From positions 507,001-571,000 of the forward strand of contig NZ_CP011028.1 in assembly GCF_002221525.1 (NCBI RefSeq): a stretch of DNA of 64,000 bases. The letters are read 5' to 3'. The stretch is from Pseudoalteromonas espejiana DSM 9414. Its GTDB lineage: Bacteria > Pseudomonadota > Gammaproteobacteria > Enterobacterales > Alteromonadaceae. The translations under genes and the position numbers were made by a program. Positions 57,523 through 64,000 of this stretch are shown in pieces (position 1 is the stretch's first letter; every line of letters begins with the position of its first letter). A model generated the notes under the pieces. It saw only the letters and a list, made by a program, of their open reading frames with translations, ran no database searches and had not been told where the DNA came from.

Positions 57523-58401
57523 TTACAGCTCTTCACTTCCTTTAATTGTTGCAAATGCTGTATTTAAGCGAGTTACTGTTTCAGGTAGCTGATCCTTTAA
57601 AATATCGGCTTTATCGGCGCCCCAAGCGAGTACTACGGTAGAGCCTAGTTTAAAGCGGCCCATTTCTTCACCTTTTTTAAGGGTAATCGCGTTTTCGCCT
57701 TTAGTAGGGTAGTTCCAGCTAAATACATCGCTACCTGCTGGTGGTGTTACCGTACCAGCCCAAATAGTTTCAATGCTGGCTACAATCGTTGCGCCTACAA
57801 GTACCATAGCCAGCGGGCCAATTTCGGTTTCAAAAATAGCGACTACCCGTTCGTTACGCGCAAATAAATTAGGCACGTTTTGCGCAGTAAGCGGATTTAC
57901 TGAAAATAAATCACCAGGTACGTAAATCATTTTGCTTAATATGCCATCAATTGGCATATGAATGCGGTGGTAGTCTTTTGGCGCTAAATAAATAGTTGCA
58001 AACTTACCGCCTAAAAATGGTGTTGTGTCGTCTTCAGAGCCGCCTAATAGTGCTTGTAAGCTGTAGTCGTGGCCTTTTGCTTGTATTAGCTGTCCGTCAA
58101 CAATATCTCCTAGCTGGCTAATTGCACCATCTACAGGGTGAGTAATAATGTTGTCACCCTCAGCCATTGGGCGTACGCCATCTTTTAATGGGCGAGTAAA
58201 AAACTCATTAAATGTTTTGTAATGGGCAGGGTCTGAGTACTCAGCCTCACTCATGTCTATTTTATATTGCTTAATAAACAATTTAATTAGCGTGGTGGTG
58301 AGGGCGCCTGCTTTAGCCGCTGCTAATTTGCCTACTACGCGTGAAATAAAGTGTTTTGGCATTGCGTACTGCATTGCAATTTTAAATTTGTCTAAACTCA
58401 C
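57523..58401 (-). CDS. psd: Phosphatidylserine decarboxylase
   Basis: Psd makes phosphatidylethanolamine in the inner membrane and has a self-made pyruvoyl group. The 292-residue protein has [16 protein letters not shown] near 64, the PVDG motif near 88, [16 protein letters not shown] near 137 and the cleavage site [10 protein letters not shown] near 252-256 (Ser becomes pyruvate). It begins with GTG at 58401. It lies 15 bases after rsgA, the usual order in gammaproteobacteria. Confidence 0.93.
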   Translation of the reverse strand: MSLDKFKIAMQYAMPKHFISRVVGKLAAAKAGALTTTLIKLFIKQYKIDMSEAEYSDPAHYKTFNEFFTRPLKDGVRPMAEGDNIITHPVDGAISQLGDIVDGQLIQAKGHDYSLQALLGGSEDDTTPFLGGKFATIYLAPKDYHRIHMPIDGILSKMIYVPGDLFSVNPLTAQNVPNLFARNERVVAIFETEIGPLAMVLVGATIVASIETIWAGTVTPPAGSDVFSWNYPTKGENAITLKKGEEMGRFKLGSTVVLAWGADKADILKDQLPETVTRLNTAFATIKGSEEL

Positions 58402-58416
58402 AGATTGTTTCCTAAA

Positions 58417-59475
58417 TTAAACGCGAGGTGCACGTGCACCAGCACGGCCGTCGGCCATTGTTTCTAAAATTCGGTGGTAGCTATCAAAGCGTAATTGCGA
58501 AATGTCGCCATCGGCTACCGCTTGTTGGATTATACAGCCCGGATCGTTTAAATGCTTACAATCTCTAAACCTGCACCCACCTATAAATTCTCTAAATTCT
58601 TTAAAGCACCAGGTTACGCGTTCAACGTCTAAATGCCATAAACCAAACTCACGAATACCCGGTGAGTCTATTAAGTTACCACCGCTTGGTAAGTGGTGTA
58701 AACGCGAAACAGTGGTAGTGTGTTGGCCTAAGCCGCTGTTTTCAGATACTTCTTTAGTTAATATTTCGGCATCAGGTAGTACGGTGTTAACTAAGGTCGA
58801 TTTACCTACGCCACTTTGACCTACAAAAATATTGTTTTTATCAACGAGTACGTTTTTTAAATCATCAATGCCTTCGCCGGTCACGCTACTTACTAGTAAA
58901 ACCTGATAGCCAAGGCCACGGTATATATCGAGTATTTTTTGTATTTCGTTTAAGCCCGCTTCGTCGATTAAATCGATTTTATTAAGCACCAAAATTGGCT
59001 CAATGCCCATGTCTTCACAGGCTATTAAATAGCGGTCAATAATACTGGGTGTGAACTCTGGTAATACGGCCGACACCATTAAAATTTGATCTATATTTGC
59101 GGCAATTACTTTTACGCCATCGTAAAAGTCGGGGCGAGTAAGCTGCGAGCGGCGCTCTTGCGTTGCTTCAATAACGCCCGCTAGGTCGCCTTCGCTTACT
59201 TTAGCTCGGCGAAATAGCACTTCATCGCCACACACTAAGTTAGATACCGTACGGCGAATATTACAGCGTAGTACATCGCCATTTTGCGTTTCTACATCGG
59301 CGTGTTGGCCAAACCGGCTAATTACAACCGCACTTTCGGTTGCGCCTAAATTATCTGTTTGCCATTCTTGTGCGCCACCTTTTGCCGGTTTTGTATCGGC
59401 ATTGTTTAAGCGCTTTTGATGATTAGCCTTGATCCTGCGAGATTGGCCTTTACTTAATTTTTTCTGTTTTGCCAC
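58417..59475 (-). CDS. rsgA: Small-subunit ribosome biogenesis GTPase
   Basis: RsgA is a circularly permuted GTPase that matures the 30S subunit. The 352-residue protein shows the permuted order: NKIDL (G4) near 162, then GQSGVGKSTLVN (G1) near 218, and LIDSPGIREFGL (G3) near 266. An OB-fold precedes them. The C-terminal zinc site is CRFRDCKHLNDPGC near 297. It starts with GTG at 59475, and psd follows. Confidence 0.94.
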   Translation of the reverse strand: MAKQKKLSKGQSRRIKANHQKRLNNADTKPAKGGAQEWQTDNLGATESAVVISRFGQHADVETQNGDVLRCNIRRTVSNLVCGDEVLFRRAKVSEGDLAGVIEATQERRSQLTRPDFYDGVKVIAANIDQILMVSAVLPEFTPSIIDRYLIACEDMGIEPILVLNKIDLIDEAGLNEIQKILDIYRGLGYQVLLVSSVTGEGIDDLKNVLVDKNNIFVGQSGVGKSTLVNTVLPDAEILTKEVSENSGLGQHTTTVSRLHHLPSGGNLIDSPGIREFGLWHLDVERVTWCFKEFREFIGGCRFRDCKHLNDPGCIIQQAVADGDISQLRFDSYHRILETMADGRAGARAPRV

Positions 59476-59599
59476 TTTTGGCCTATAACCTTGTTTAAAT
59501 GTCGGCTTTGAGCATAAAAAAGCTTTAGCTCGACGGTTGATGCTAATATGATATATCGAAATGCGTTGGATCTAAAGAAAAGCACTGTTTAAGGTTACT

Positions 59600-60145
59600 A
59601 TGACTATTAATGAATCAAATTTAATTTGGCTTGATCTGGAAATGACCGGACTTGAGCCAGCAACAGATAAAATACTCGAAATTGCCACGGTAGTAACCGA
59701 TGCCGATTTAAATATACTAGCTGAAGGCCCTACCATTGCTATTCATCAATGTGATGAGCTATTAGATGGTATGGACGAGTGGTGTACTACACAGCATGGT
59801 AAATCGGGTTTAACGACGCGCTGTAAAGCAAGTACTTATGATGAAGCTTATGCTGTAGAGCAAACGCTTAATTTTTTAAAGCAGTGGGTGCCAGCAGGTA
59901 AATCGCCAATGTGTGGTAACTCAATAGGCCAAGACAGACGCTTTATGAATAAATACATGCGCGAGCTTGAGGACTTTTTTCATTACCGCAATTTAGATGT
60001 AAGTACGATTAAAGAATTAGCCCGTCGATGGAAGCCTGAGGTACTTGCACAAGTAAATAAAAAAGGCTCGCACTTAGCACTTGATGACATTAAAGATTCT
60101 ATTATGGAATTAAAGGTGTACAGAGAAAAGTTCTTTAATTTGTAA
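59600..60145 (+). CDS. orn: Oligoribonuclease
   Basis: Orn degrades short RNAs and pGpG, the product of cyclic-di-GMP breakdown. The 181-residue protein has the DEDDh sites: [11 protein letters not shown] near 10, [15 protein letters not shown] near 107, and [11 protein letters not shown] near 158. It starts at ATG 59600, divergent from rsgA. It functionally connects to EAL-type enzymes such as the one at 51.8 kb. Confidence 0.95.
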   Translation: MTINESNLIWLDLEMTGLEPATDKILEIATVVTDADLNILAEGPTIAIHQCDELLDGMDEWCTTQHGKSGLTTRCKASTYDEAYAVEQTLNFLKQWVPAGKSPMCGNSIGQDRRFMNKYMRELEDFFHYRNLDVSTIKELARRWKPEVLAQVNKKGSHLALDDIKDSIMELKVYREKFFNL

Positions 60146-60152
60146 AAAACAC

Positions 60153-60180
60153 TTGCAAACACATCGGATTATTGTAGAAT
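60153..60180 (+). promoter_or_regulatory. Promoter of the tRNA-Gly cluster
   Basis: TTGCAA (60153-60158) and TAGAAT (60175-60180) are spaced by 16 bases, followed by a GC-rich stretch (CCTGCCCCGC), as in stringently controlled tRNA promoters. The first tRNA begins 58 bases after the -10 box. Confidence 0.65.
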
Positions 60181-60238
60181 CCTGCCCCGCTCAAGACGAT
60201 AACCCCTGCGGGGTAAGTGTGTTTGAGCAAGCGATGAT

Positions 60239-60314
60239 GCGGCACTAGCTCAGTTGGTAGAGCGCGACCTTGCCAAGGTCGAGGTCACGAGTTCGAGCCT
60301 CGTGTGCCGCTCCA
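60239..60314 (+). tRNA. tRNA-Gly(GCC), copy 1
   Basis: The 76-base sequence begins GCGGCAC and ends GTGCCGCTCCA with encoded CCA. The anticodon loop TTGCCAA gives GCC for glycine. The acceptor, D, anticodon and T arms pair fully. It is the first of three identical copies. Confidence 0.97.
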
Positions 60315-60355
60315 ATTTCTCACCAAAGAAATTGCAGCGATAGTAAAAAAGTAAA

Positions 60356-60396
60356 GTGGCACTAGCTCAGTTGCCGGAATGTTGAACGCGACACGT
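60356..60396 (+). pseudogene. Broken tRNA-Gly copy
   Basis: GTGGCACTAGCTCAGTTG repeats the first 18 bases of the tRNA with one change. The match then breaks into an unrelated stretch (CCGGAATGTTG) and returns only as GAACGCGAC. No anticodon or T arm follows, so it cannot be functional. Confidence 0.75.
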
Positions 60397-60432
60397 CGCG
60401 AACCAACGGAAAAATTACTGACTAACTATAAA

Positions 60433-60508
60433 GCGGCACTAGCTCAGTTGGTAGAGCGCGACCTTGCCAAGGTCGAGGTCACGAGTTCGAGCCTCGTGTG
60501 CCGCTCCA
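60433..60508 (+). tRNA. tRNA-Gly(GCC), copy 2
   Basis: This is identical in sequence to copy 1 over all 76 bases, including the CCA end. Confidence 0.97.
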
Positions 60509-60550
60509 ATTTTTTTATCAAAAGAAATTGTAGAAAATATAGTTTATAAA

Positions 60551-60626
60551 GCGGCACTAGCTCAGTTGGTAGAGCGCGACCTTGCCAAGGTCGAGGTCAC
60601 GAGTTCGAGCCTCGTGTGCCGCTCCA
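60551..60626 (+). tRNA. tRNA-Gly(GCC), copy 3
   Basis: This is identical in sequence to copies 1 and 2 over all 76 bases, including the CCA end. The spacer before it is shorter than the one after copy 1. Confidence 0.97.
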
Positions 60627-60740
60627 ATATTTTTATATCCTTTCAAACTTTCCTGTATTAAAAATCATAAATAAAAAATAAATTAAAATCTCTCTTATCA
60701 ACTAATTCTAAATGTAATTCGGTATTGAAGTTTTGGTGCT

Positions 60741-60782
60741 TAGAAGCTACTACTTCTCGCGCGGGCAAGCGCTGCGCCTACA
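60741..60782. repeat. Dispersed intergenic repeat, variant copy
   Basis: TAGAAGCTACTACTTCTCGC followed by GCGGGCAAGCGCTGCGCCTA matches block A (reverse orientation) with several changes. It lies in the 230-base gap between the tRNA cluster and yjbQ; nothing else is evident there. Confidence 0.6.
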
Positions 60783-60856
60783 AAAAAGGGGATTAACTTT
60801 GAGGTTGTATAGGTGGAGTAAAATAGGATTAATGCTTTTAAACGTTAAAGCGTTTG

Positions 60857-61285
60857 CTAAAACAGCTCACCCTGAATAGTGGCTACAATACGCCTTGCGC
60901 CGCCTGCATCGCGGTGTTCACCTAAGTAAATACCTTGCCAAGTTCCTAAAGCTAAGTGTCCATTTGAAATAGGAATACTTAACTCACAGCCAAGCGTGCT
61001 GGTTTTTATGTGTGCAGGCATGTCGTCATCGCCCTCATAATCGTGGCGATAGTAAGGCTGTCGCTCTGGGACAAACTTATTAAAGTGACTTTCCATATCC
61101 ATGCGTACAGTTGGGTCGGCATTTTCGTTTATGGTTAAACTTGCTGAGGTGTGTTGGATAAATAAATGCAGTAAGCCCACTTTATAATTAGTAAGCTCAT
61201 TTAATTGAGCGAGTATTTCATCGTCAATTAAATGAAAGCCTCGGGGACGAGGCTTTAGTGTAATCTGTTTTTGCTGCCAGCTCAT
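60857..61285 (-). CDS. YjbQ-family protein (UPF0047)
   Basis: The 142-residue protein matches YjbQ, described as having weak thiamine-phosphate synthase activity. Marks are [20 protein letters not shown] near 45, [18 protein letters not shown] near 80, and [17 protein letters not shown] near 110 with conserved His/Glu. Its start overlaps the end of cheX by 4 bases (ATGA), so they share a transcript. Confidence 0.88.
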   Translation of the reverse strand: MSWQQKQITLKPRPRGFHLIDDEILAQLNELTNYKVGLLHLFIQHTSASLTINENADPTVRMDMESHFNKFVPERQPYYRHDYEGDDDMPAHIKTSTLGCELSIPISNGHLALGTWQGIYLGEHRDAGGARRIVATIQGELF

Positions 61286-61749
61286 AGTTTGTCGAAGCTA
61301 ACTTCAATATTTGCATCACCGGCATCGCAGCTAAACGGCATAATAATTTTTTTGCCTTTACTTTTGTGGGTGATCGTATGACCCTTACCAGATACAACAA
61401 TAGGTGTGGCCATATCAAAGTCATAGCCTTTTTCGCCTAGTAAATTTTTTGCGCCACCAGTTACCATATTCGTTATTTCGCCAACCATATCGGTAACTTC
61501 GTCGTCTATGTTATCTGGACGCTCGCCTAACATGCGCTCCATAATGGTTAGCGCTAAGCCTTCATCGAAGGTAATTGAAAAGGAACCACGGGTTTGTGCG
61601 CCCACCATACCAATCAAACCTGATACATCGCCACAGGCAATTTCATCAGTTTTAATGCGCGGCTTACCTGGCTTTAACTCAGTTTGCGCCATAGTAGATA
61701 AAACATTGATTAATGATGATAAAAACGGATTGATGAACTCAACATTCAT
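61282..61749 (-). CDS. cheX: CheX-like chemotaxis phosphatase
   Basis: The 155-residue protein fits the CheX family, which removes phosphate from CheY-P. The helix motif E-x-x-N is in [17 protein letters not shown] near 85-100. Other marks are [17 protein letters not shown] near 44 and the end [20 protein letters not shown]. No other chemotaxis genes are near. It may act on a stand-alone response regulator. Confidence 0.82.
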   Translation of the reverse strand: MNVEFINPFLSSLINVLSTMAQTELKPGKPRIKTDEIACGDVSGLIGMVGAQTRGSFSITFDEGLALTIMERMLGERPDNIDDEVTDMVGEITNMVTGGAKNLLGEKGYDFDMATPIVVSGKGHTITHKSKGKKIIMPFSCDAGDANIEVSFDKL

Positions 61750-61822
61750 ATTAGGTACTCTTAAATTGGTGCTAAAAATGGCTATTTAAAGTATGAGTAT
61801 AGCTTTAAAAAAAGTTTTGGGC

Positions 61823-62257
61823 TTAGCCTCTACAAGACTCGCACTTACCATGTGCTTCTACGGTTTGTGCTGATACAACAAAACCGCTCTCTGCTGCTAA
61901 GTTATTTAGCTCGTGAGAAATAACAGTAGAGTGTAGCTCTTTTACAAACCCGCAAGTGTCACAAATGAGCAATTGCACAGGGTGGATATGATCAAAGTGA
62001 TGACATAGCATAAATGCATTGGTGCTCTCTATTTTATGAATAAAGCCTAACTCAGATAAAAAGTCTAACGCACGGTAAATAGTCGCTGGTTTTGCGCCTG
62101 TTTCTGTCACTTTTAATTGCTCAAGTAAATCGTAAGCGCCCACGCCGCCTTGAGCGCTGGCTAATAGGCGAAATACTTTTTCGCGGATTGGCGTAAAACG
62201 CGCACCACGGTTGTCACAAACTTGTTTTGCTTTACTTACGAGTGATTCTATATTCAT
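61823..62257 (-). CDS. zur: Fur-family zinc uptake regulator
   Basis: The 144-residue protein is a Fur-type winged-helix repressor. RFTPIREKVFRLLASAQGGV near 20 is the DNA-binding helix start, PATIYRALDFLSELGFIHK follows near 58, and metal-binding HHFDHIHPVQLLICDTCGF near 86 plus the C-terminal CESC complete it. GGVGAYDLLEQLK and the two Cys pairs favour Zur over Fur. I start it at the ATG at 62257 (or its neighbour at 62260), preceded by AAGGATAAGAGA. It is divergent from marC. Confidence 0.85.
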   Translation of the reverse strand: MNIESLVSKAKQVCDNRGARFTPIREKVFRLLASAQGGVGAYDLLEQLKVTETGAKPATIYRALDFLSELGFIHKIESTNAFMLCHHFDHIHPVQLLICDTCGFVKELHSTVISHELNNLAAESGFVVSAQTVEAHGKCESCRG

Positions 62258-62352
62258 CATTCTCTTATCCTTAACGCTACCGTGATATACTAACATACTG
62301 TGTTGTAGTTGCAGCGTTTTTATTAAACACTTTTTAGCCGGGAAACCCATTA

Positions 62353-62973
62353 ATGCATGAATTATTAGCGATATTTATTTTCTTTTTTGCGGTGATAGAC
62401 CCTATAGGTACAGTGCCTGTATTTATAGCTGTAACACGGGGCGAAGATGAAAAGTTTAAACGAAAAGTAATTTTTAAAGCGGTGGGCGTATCTGCTGTGG
62501 TTTTGTTGTTTTTTGTTATTGCCGGTGAGCAATTACTTAATGCGATTGAAATACCTCTTTCTGCTTTTCAGATAGCTGGCGGTATTGTATTACTTATTTT
62601 TGCACTTTCTATGATTTTTGGTGAAAGTAAGCCCGAAGCCGAAATAAAAAGTGTGCGCGATAGCACCGAAACCGCTATTTTCCCGCTCGCTATTCCCTCA
62701 ATTGCAAGCCCCGGTGCCATGTTAGGTGCTGTGCTAATGACCCGCAACGAAGAGTATACGTGGGTAGAGCAGGTTATGACCTCATCGATGATGTTAATAG
62801 TGTTAGCCGTTGTATTGGTATTACTATTACTTGCAACGCAGGTGCATAAATTAATTGGCGATAGCGGCGCGAGTATCATAAGTAGAATAATGGGACTTAT
62901 TTTAAGCTCTGTTGCCGTAACTAATATTCTAAACGGCATAGCTCATTATTTTGGTTTACAAATATACAGCTAA
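62353..62973 (+). CDS. MarC-family membrane protein
   Basis: The 206-residue protein has six hydrophobic segments and MarC marks: FFAVIDPIGTVPVFIAVT near 12, FQIAGGIVLLIFALSMIFG near 73, IFPLAIPSIASPGAMLGAV near 110, and ISRIMGLILSSVAVTNILNG near 178. The function of the family is unclear; the old multidrug-resistance link is doubted. Confidence 0.88.
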   Translation: MHELLAIFIFFFAVIDPIGTVPVFIAVTRGEDEKFKRKVIFKAVGVSAVVLLFFVIAGEQLLNAIEIPLSAFQIAGGIVLLIFALSMIFGESKPEAEIKSVRDSTETAIFPLAIPSIASPGAMLGAVLMTRNEEYTWVEQVMTSSMMLIVLAVVLVLLLLATQVHKLIGDSGASIISRIMGLILSSVAVTNILNGIAHYFGLQIYS

Positions 62974-63055
62974 CATTGATGCTAATTAGGCTTTTGTGTA
63001 AAATACAGCGCCTTTTTATGGGCGCATTTACCTTATAATCCCCGAGGCTTTTACT

Positions 63056-63151
63056 TTGCAAGAACGCACATTAGATAACCCAACGTTAAACAGACGTTTT
63101 TCAGTTGCACCTATGCTTGATTGGACACACATCCTTATATTTAAGGGTTGA
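63056..63151 (+). pseudogene. dusA: 5' end of tRNA-dihydrouridine synthase A, cut by a mobile element
   Basis: From a TTG at 63056 (GAGG upstream) the frame reads LNRRFSVAPMLDWT, which is the start of DusA; where relatives continue with DRHCRYF it turns to HILIFKG and stops at 63151. dusA is a known attachment site for prophages and genomic islands at this very place (APM-x-DWT). The join is therefore near 63125, and the rest of dusA should lie beyond the far end of the inserted element, outside the window. Confidence 0.85.
63100..63130 (+). mobile_element. Left attachment junction of the dusA-integrated element
   Basis: GTTGCACCTATGCTTGATTG, continuing GACACAC, is the conserved dusA coding core. 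DNA after it is unrelated to dusA and AT-rich. The exact core cannot be set without the other end. Confidence 0.7.
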
Positions 63152-63251
63152 AAACCTATTATGGAACACTATAAGAGCCACCGTGCTTTTTAAAATTAAA
63201 TTTAACAGGGTTCCTTAAACATTACTTTCCTGATTCTTAAGAGTAAATAAA

Positions 63252-63902
63252 ATGGATGATTATTATCAAAAGATTGAAAATGTGATTCTTGAATTGTTTG
63301 CTTTTTCTAAAACTTATAAAGATGTAATTATAGAGCTAAATCGTAGAGGAATAAAAACCGTCTCAGGCAAAGAATTTAACCAATCTTCTCTATTAATTTT
63401 AAGGAAAAAACTGGGGCTTAATATTGAGAAAAAGAAACTTCCTAATTTAAAATACTATGTGTACAAAATTACATGTAATTACCCTTATAAGTGCCAAGGC
63501 TTTGTATATTACGGAAAACATAAAGATCGTTGCCCTCATTCTAATACTTACATGGGAGGGGGCGAACTGTTGGTGTTTGCTCAAAAAAAGTTTGGTCTCG
63601 AGTATTTTGAAAAAAGTGTTATAGCTATTTTTGATTCTAGTGAAGAATCCGAAGAGCTTGAAAGGGAAATTGTTAGTAAAAATTTTATTAGTAGATCAGA
63701 TAACTTTAATATGTCTTTGGGTGGAAAGAATAGTCGGTTAACTCAATATGCTCACCCTTTAAAGCATCGACTTAGTGAATATATTAGAGATAAAGAGATA
63801 GCTAACTGGGAAAATCAGAAAGTTTGGGAATATAGAAGAGGTTTACCTCAAGCAATGAAAGGGATTTTTTTAACCTCTAATATTGGCCAAGATATAGACT
63901 AA
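63252..63902 (+). CDS. GIY-YIG-type nuclease of the dusA element
   Basis: The 216-residue protein has a GIY-YIG-like domain from about residue 70: YYVYKITC and GFVYYGKHKD stand for the GIY and YIG strands, then YMGGGELLVFAQKKFG, FEKSVIAIF, a conserved Glu in ESEELEREIV near 136, and NFNMSLGGKNS at the end. This is the architecture of phage Seg-like homing enzymes. The first 60 residues (IILELFAFSKTYKDVIIELN) resemble a small helix-turn-helix. It is the first gene after the attachment junction. Confidence 0.75.
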   Translation: MDDYYQKIENVILELFAFSKTYKDVIIELNRRGIKTVSGKEFNQSSLLILRKKLGLNIEKKKLPNLKYYVYKITCNYPYKCQGFVYYGKHKDRCPHSNTYMGGGELLVFAQKKFGLEYFEKSVIAIFDSSEESEELEREIVSKNFISRSDNFNMSLGGKNSRLTQYAHPLKHRLSEYIRDKEIANWENQKVWEYRRGLPQAMKGIFLTSNIGQDID

Positions 63903-64000
63903 ATATTATTAGCTTTTTCTAAAATTTTTAAATTGTCAAAAGCCATTCTTGATAATAGCTGCTATTTACGTTTCATTATCATTATGTCCATAAATACATT

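Noticed and set aside
60464..60661. Short open frame over the tRNA genes
   Set aside because: It runs through two tRNA genes and has no ribosome site.

Overview
The window looks like chromosome of a marine gammaproteobacterium of the Alteromonadales, most likely Pseudoalteromonas. This rests on the AT-rich base composition, on protein-family flavour (GlmM, Wzi, ZapE, a TtpC-type TonB system, EpmA/EpmB/EF-P, PpaC, RsgA-Psd-Orn) and on gene order. It is a family-level judgement made without a database search.

Layout. (1) 1-4.1 kb and 22.5-26.6 kb form a surface-polysaccharide locus: the tail of an initiating sugar-phosphate transferase, a WbpM/FlaA1-like NDP-sugar dehydratase, a phosphoglucosamine mutase, UDP-glucose dehydrogenase (ugd), galU and a Wzi-type capsule assembly porin. 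galE (38.5 kb), a CDP-glycerol transferase-like gene (48.7 kb) and a capsule-synthesis-like gene (55.4 kb) belong to the same theme. (2) 4.1-21.4 kb is accessory DNA inserted between glmM and ugd. It holds a phage-type integrase and a tightly coupled four-gene operon on the minus strand: a small protein, a tyrosine-recombinase-fold protein without the usual nucleophile, a 931-residue tyrosine recombinase, and a 422-residue protein whose strand/helix pattern recalls a sliding clamp. It also holds an orphan MbcA/ParS-like antitoxin, unknown genes, a large STAND-type NTPase broken by one TAG codon, and a lipoprotein. A decayed divergent galU copy lies just after it. (3) 26.9-43.6 kb is core: zapE, rsuA, a YggN-like gene, an iron-linked TonB energiser operon facing a siderophore receptor plus PKHD hydroxylase across a Fur-box-like site, galE, and the complete epmB-efp-epmA locus. 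(4) 43.6-51 kb holds ppaC, mutM, a metal-flavoured ABC exporter set with a His/Asp-rich loop encoded by a 9-bp tandem repeat, and purC. (5) 51.1-55.3 kb is an operon of a cupredoxin-like protein, a GGDEF-EAL enzyme, a DUF3034 protein and a truncated-haemoglobin lipoprotein. (6) 56.6-63 kb is core: psd, rsgA, orn, three tRNA-Gly(GCC) genes plus a broken fourth copy, yjbQ, cheX, zur and marC. (7) At 63.1 kb the dusA gene is cut after about 24 codons by a second mobile element whose first gene is a GIY-YIG nuclease.

A dispersed intergenic repeat family, including a 123-bp tandem array at 29.7 kb, occurs in at least five intergenic gaps of the core genome and was not noticed in the island.

The strongest candidates for new biology are the recombinase operon with its clamp-like partner, and the tandem-NTPase STAND protein with a nonsense codon exactly at the conserved Gln after its Walker B motif.
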